From an uncultured Porphyromonadaceae bacterium (GTDB lineage Bacteria > Bacteroidota > Bacteroidia > Bacteroidales > Muribaculaceae), in contig CALAVE010000045.1 in assembly GCA_937892215.1 (NCBI GenBank), forward strand, positions 1 through 8,568: a stretch of 8,568 nucleotides of DNA, in the 5' to 3' direction. Made by a program: the position numbers and the translations under genes. The notes beneath the pieces are model-generated. The model was not told the origin of the DNA and did no database searches. It was given only the letters and a program-made list of their open reading frames with translations. Positions 6,273 to 8,568 of this stretch are shown in pieces; the first letter of the stretch is position 1; each line of letters starts with the position of its first letter.

Positions 6273-7427
6273 ATGAATTGCAGTACATACTTTTTCGCTA
6301 AAACAAATTCAGCCACAGCTTATTATCCAAGCGATAATAGCAATTGTGAAGTCTTTGATAAGTTCATTCGAGAGTCCCAAGAAGGCTGGCAATTATGTAT
6401 CGCAAGGAACGGAAATCTCATGTATTATGCTGTTGTTAAAAAAGAATCGGCTAAATGCTATTATGGATTATGCGTTCTGGTTAACAATATAATATTTACA
6501 GATATTAAATCTGTCTATCAAATAATAGCGGCTTATCTTAACCAAATTGCTAACGATGGAGTGCTGATTGTTTGGTATTCAGGTATTCTTATAGAACTAG
6601 ATTTTACGGTACAAAAGAATGTCAACTATGTGGAAAACGTTTTAGAGCGTTTGAGACTTGGGATAGAGAACGTACATGATTATGCGCAACTACCAGCACA
6701 AGATTATTCAAGAGATGTGGATTCAATTGTTCACATGAAAGACATTGATGATAATGATGAGTTACTGAAGTCAACTTACTCAAATGGATTCACGTTTATC
6801 CATATTTCACGTACCGAAGGAACAAAGATAGCAGAGACCAATAACAGAGAAAAAGAGAATTCAAAACTAAAAGGAGAGAAAGCCGATTTAGAGAGGCAAA
6901 ATGAAGAGCTTAGAAGTGAGATTCGTTCACTTAAAATAGCCAATATAAAATTACAACTTCTTAAACGAAATTATGTGCCAATAGTATTGTCGTGCGTAGC
7001 ACTTATCGGTTTGTTATTCATGATATATAAATTCGTATGGTATCCAAGTGAGGCCGTAAATAAGTATTACCCCGAATTTGGTTATACGTATTCAGGGCCA
7101 TTGGAGAATGGCCTTCCAAGTGGCGTTGGTATGGCTGTATATCCTAACGATGATGAGGACGACAGAATGTATTATGTTGGTGGTTTTGAAAAAGGTTATA
7201 GGACTGACACTGCAAGAGGAAATCTCATTTATAATGATGGTAGTCTTATGACAGGAAAATGGGATCAAGATTTTTTTATGAGCGGACTTAAGTATAATAG
7301 AAAAGAGAAATTCATTTATAACGGCTACTATTCAAAAGAAACTTTTGATTCATATCCAAGTACTGGAGATTATTTTAAACTAGAGAAATATATGTCAATA
7401 AAAGATGGAGAACAAACTGACAATTGA
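6273..7427 (+). CDS. Single-pass protein: cytosolic domain, coiled coil, TM helix, MORN-like repeats
   Basis: The 384-residue protein has an N-terminal globular domain (about 1-135) of no family I recognise, a linker, a coiled coil at about 188-231 (KENSKLKGEKADLERQNEEL), a TM helix at about 235-254 preceded by LLKRNYVP, and a C-terminal region with MORN-like repeats: YTYSGPLENGLPSGVGMAVY (271-290), MYYVGGFEKGYRTDTARGNL (299-318) and DGSLMTGKW (322-330). Basic residues before the helix predict N-terminus in, MORN part in the periplasm. Overall plan matches the protein encoded at 4431-5738, and the segment YYGLCVLVNNIIFTDIKSVY lines up with GYIALTVSMNVYCKRARLLM there. MORN repeats usually mediate membrane or protein contact. 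The start lies 1 bp after the upstream stop; the end overlaps the next gene by 23 bp. Confidence 0.7.
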   Translation: MNCSTYFFAKTNSATAYYPSDNSNCEVFDKFIRESQEGWQLCIARNGNLMYYAVVKKESAKCYYGLCVLVNNIIFTDIKSVYQIIAAYLNQIANDGVLIVWYSGILIELDFTVQKNVNYVENVLERLRLGIENVHDYAQLPAQDYSRDVDSIVHMKDIDDNDELLKSTYSNGFTFIHISRTEGTKIAETNNREKENSKLKGEKADLERQNEELRSEIRSLKIANIKLQLLKRNYVPIVLSCVALIGLLFMIYKFVWYPSEAVNKYYPEFGYTYSGPLENGLPSGVGMAVYPNDDEDDRMYYVGGFEKGYRTDTARGNLIYNDGSLMTGKWDQDFFMSGLKYNRKEKFIYNGYYSKETFDSYPSTGDYFKLEKYMSIKDGEQTDN

Positions 7428-8565
7428 AGTGAAAAGAATACGATTTATTGCATTGTTTATGTCTGTGTTAACAATTATCTTTGTTGGCACAGAAGTATAT
7501 GCTCAAAAACTTGGAACCCTGCCCAAGAAAACGCAGGCTGAAAAAGAAAATTCGGTAGAACCAAAGAAGGCGGAAGTTGGTAATGGAACGAAAGGTAATA
7601 ACACTGGCAAGAAAACTGGCAAGAACACTGGCAATAACAAGGGAGGAAAGAAAACTCACAATGTTAACACTAAACAAACTTTTGTGTTTGAGGTGGAGCC
7701 TGAGACGTTGCCAGAGTTCGGAAGTAACGGGGGAACCGCTACGATTAAAGTAAAAAGTAAAGGTGGCCAATGGAAGATTTCATCTAATCCATCTGATAGT
7801 TGGTGCAGAATTGCTAAAGATGGTAATGAAATACGCGTTACTGTATTAAAAAACACATCAACGTCTCCTCGCAAAGATAGTTTCACAATTAAACAAGGCT
7901 CGAAATCAAAAACAATTAATATTCAGCAAGATGCCGCACAAGGATACATGTATCCACACACAAACAATATTATTATTTCTGCCGAAGGTGGTGTAAAAGA
8001 AGTTTCAATTGCCAGTAATCTTGACTGGTTAACATCAGGCAAATTGGATTTTGGCACAATTCTGAAAGAAAAAGATAAGATTGTTATCGTTGTCGCTAAG
8101 AATGATGGGCCAGAGCGGACCGGATATTTTTATGTCAAAGCAAATAATTTGGAATCAAGAATCAAGGTTACCCAAGAGGGCTCAAAAGTAAAGTCACCTA
8201 TGCCACCTATAGAAAAGAATATCTCTACAAACAGGCTTGAATACGATGCAAGTGGAGGGACTCAATATGTTATTCTAAGTGACAATCAGTGGTACTTAAG
8301 TTATAGCAACCAACCATCTTGGATTAAAACTGAAAAAGATAATGGAGTTTTAGTTGTGACAGTTGAGCCAAACAAAAGTAAATTTTTGCGTTCTCATTCT
8401 TTGATTGTGACTATAAACGGGAAGAAAGAATTAATTGATATTATTCAAGAAAGTAAACAAACAAAAAACGACAAAACATCTTCCGGCAAACAAAACAAGC
8501 GATTCAGTGTGGGACCACGGCAACCGCATCAAAATTTGAGATTGCCGATTAGTTCTTTCAAGTAA
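7405..8565 (+). CDS. Exported protein with three BACON-type domains and a repeat-encoded C-terminus
   Basis: The 386-residue protein begins with a signal peptide: charged KLTIEVKRIR, hydrophobic 14-28 and probable cleavage after VYA (33). A Lys/Asn/Gly/Thr-rich linker follows (36-90), partly made of 12-bp tandem repeats. Three beta-rich domains resemble BACON: about 93-176 (SNGGTATIKVKSKGGQWKIS, ending KTINIQQDA), 186-258 (AEGGVKEVSIASNLDWL, ending RIKVTQEGS) and 272-350 (ASGGTQYVILSDNQWYLS, ending IDIIQES). Each has the small-residue/GG strand, a central Trp and a closing strand with Q or E typical of the family. BACON domains occur in exported Bacteroidetes proteins and were proposed to bind carbohydrate or mucin. 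The final 16 residues, PRQPHQNLRLPISSFK, are encoded by the inverted repeat, so the native C-terminus may have been replaced. The start overlaps the upstream gene by 23 bp. Confidence 0.8.
   Translation: MENKLTIEVKRIRFIALFMSVLTIIFVGTEVYAQKLGTLPKKTQAEKENSVEPKKAEVGNGTKGNNTGKKTGKNTGNNKGGKKTHNVNTKQTFVFEVEPETLPEFGSNGGTATIKVKSKGGQWKISSNPSDSWCRIAKDGNEIRVTVLKNTSTSPRKDSFTIKQGSKSKTINIQQDAAQGYMYPHTNNIIISAEGGVKEVSIASNLDWLTSGKLDFGTILKEKDKIVIVVAKNDGPERTGYFYVKANNLESRIKVTQEGSKVKSPMPPIEKNISTNRLEYDASGGTQYVILSDNQWYLSYSNQPSWIKTEKDNGVLVVTVEPNKSKFLRSHSLIVTINGKKELIDIIQESKQTKNDKTSSGKQNKRFSVGPRQPHQNLRLPISSFK
7601..7636 (+). repeat. Three 12-bp tandem repeats in the BACON protein linker
   Basis: Units ACACTGGCAAGA (7601-7612), AAACTGGCAAGA (7613-7624) and ACACTGGCAATA (7625-7636) differ by one or two bases and encode the NTGK/KTGK/NTGN stretch after the signal peptide. 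Twelve bases keep frame, so unit gain or loss would change only linker length. Confidence 0.85.
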
Positions 8566-8568
8566 TCT
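8516..8568. repeat. Right arm of 53-bp perfect terminal inverted repeat
   Basis: Exact reverse complement of 3-55. It covers the last 16 codons and the stop (8563-8565) of the BACON gene and reaches the window edge, so its true right limit is unknown. The nested dyad is CGGCAA (8518-8523) with TTGCCG (8542-8547) around TCAAAATTTGA (8529-8539). A T-tract does not follow, so it is not an obvious terminator, although a stem-loop at the operon end could still shape the 3' end of the mRNA. Confidence 0.93.

Noticed and set aside
7468..7886. Two overlapping minus-strand frames opposite the BACON gene
   Set aside because: Both are shadows of the signal peptide, linker and first BACON domain; the linker's low complexity keeps the antisense frames open.
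1..8568. CRISPR array, tRNA or rRNA genes
   Set aside because: No regularly spaced direct repeats, cloverleaf or rRNA-like sequence was seen on either strand.

Overview
The window looks like Bacteroidales DNA (gut Bacteroides/Prevotella/Muribaculaceae-like). The evidence is two exact matches to the Bacteroidetes promoter form TTTG-N19-TAnnTTTG, A/T-rich start regions without Shine-Dalgarno sequences, and a protein with three BACON-type domains. I could not run any database search, so family names rest on motifs read by eye.

Layout: positions 3-55 hold one arm of a 53-bp perfect inverted repeat whose other arm is 8516-8568. Positions 168-1157 encode a GC-rich DUF3089-type alpha/beta-hydrolase. 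Composition then falls sharply, and 1158-1754 is a roughly 600-bp gene-free control region. It holds an 18-bp dyad, two canonical promoters, a short hairpin and a structured leader RNA with a possible terminator/antiterminator switch. From 1755 to 8565 seven AT-rich genes on the + strand are packed with gaps of at most 27 bp or with overlaps, which indicates one operon.

The operon encodes, in order: a DUF805 membrane protein with an acidic N-terminal extension; a four-helix membrane protein with a large, probably periplasmic, helical domain; a cytosolic P-loop GTPase-like protein; a single-pass protein with cytosolic domain, coiled coil, TM helix and periplasmic Ig-like domain; a lipoprotein with a retropepsin-like aspartic protease fold; a second single-pass protein with cytosolic domain, coiled coil, TM helix and MORN-like repeats; and an exported triple-BACON protein. 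The two single-pass proteins appear to share a related N-terminal cytosolic domain.

My interpretation (inference) is a GTPase-centred transenvelope sensing or conflict system. Periplasmic modules (Ig-like, MORN, BACON, helical domain) and a periplasmic protease would be coupled through coiled coils and TM helices to a cytosolic GTPase switch. Elaborate control upstream and a composition unlike the neighbouring hydrolase fit a horizontally acquired accessory operon. I do not recognise this exact gene set as a named system.

Caveat: the window begins and ends within copies of the same repeat. That is also what a metagenomic contig broken at a dispersed repeat looks like, so the inverted repeat should not be taken as proof of a mobile unit.
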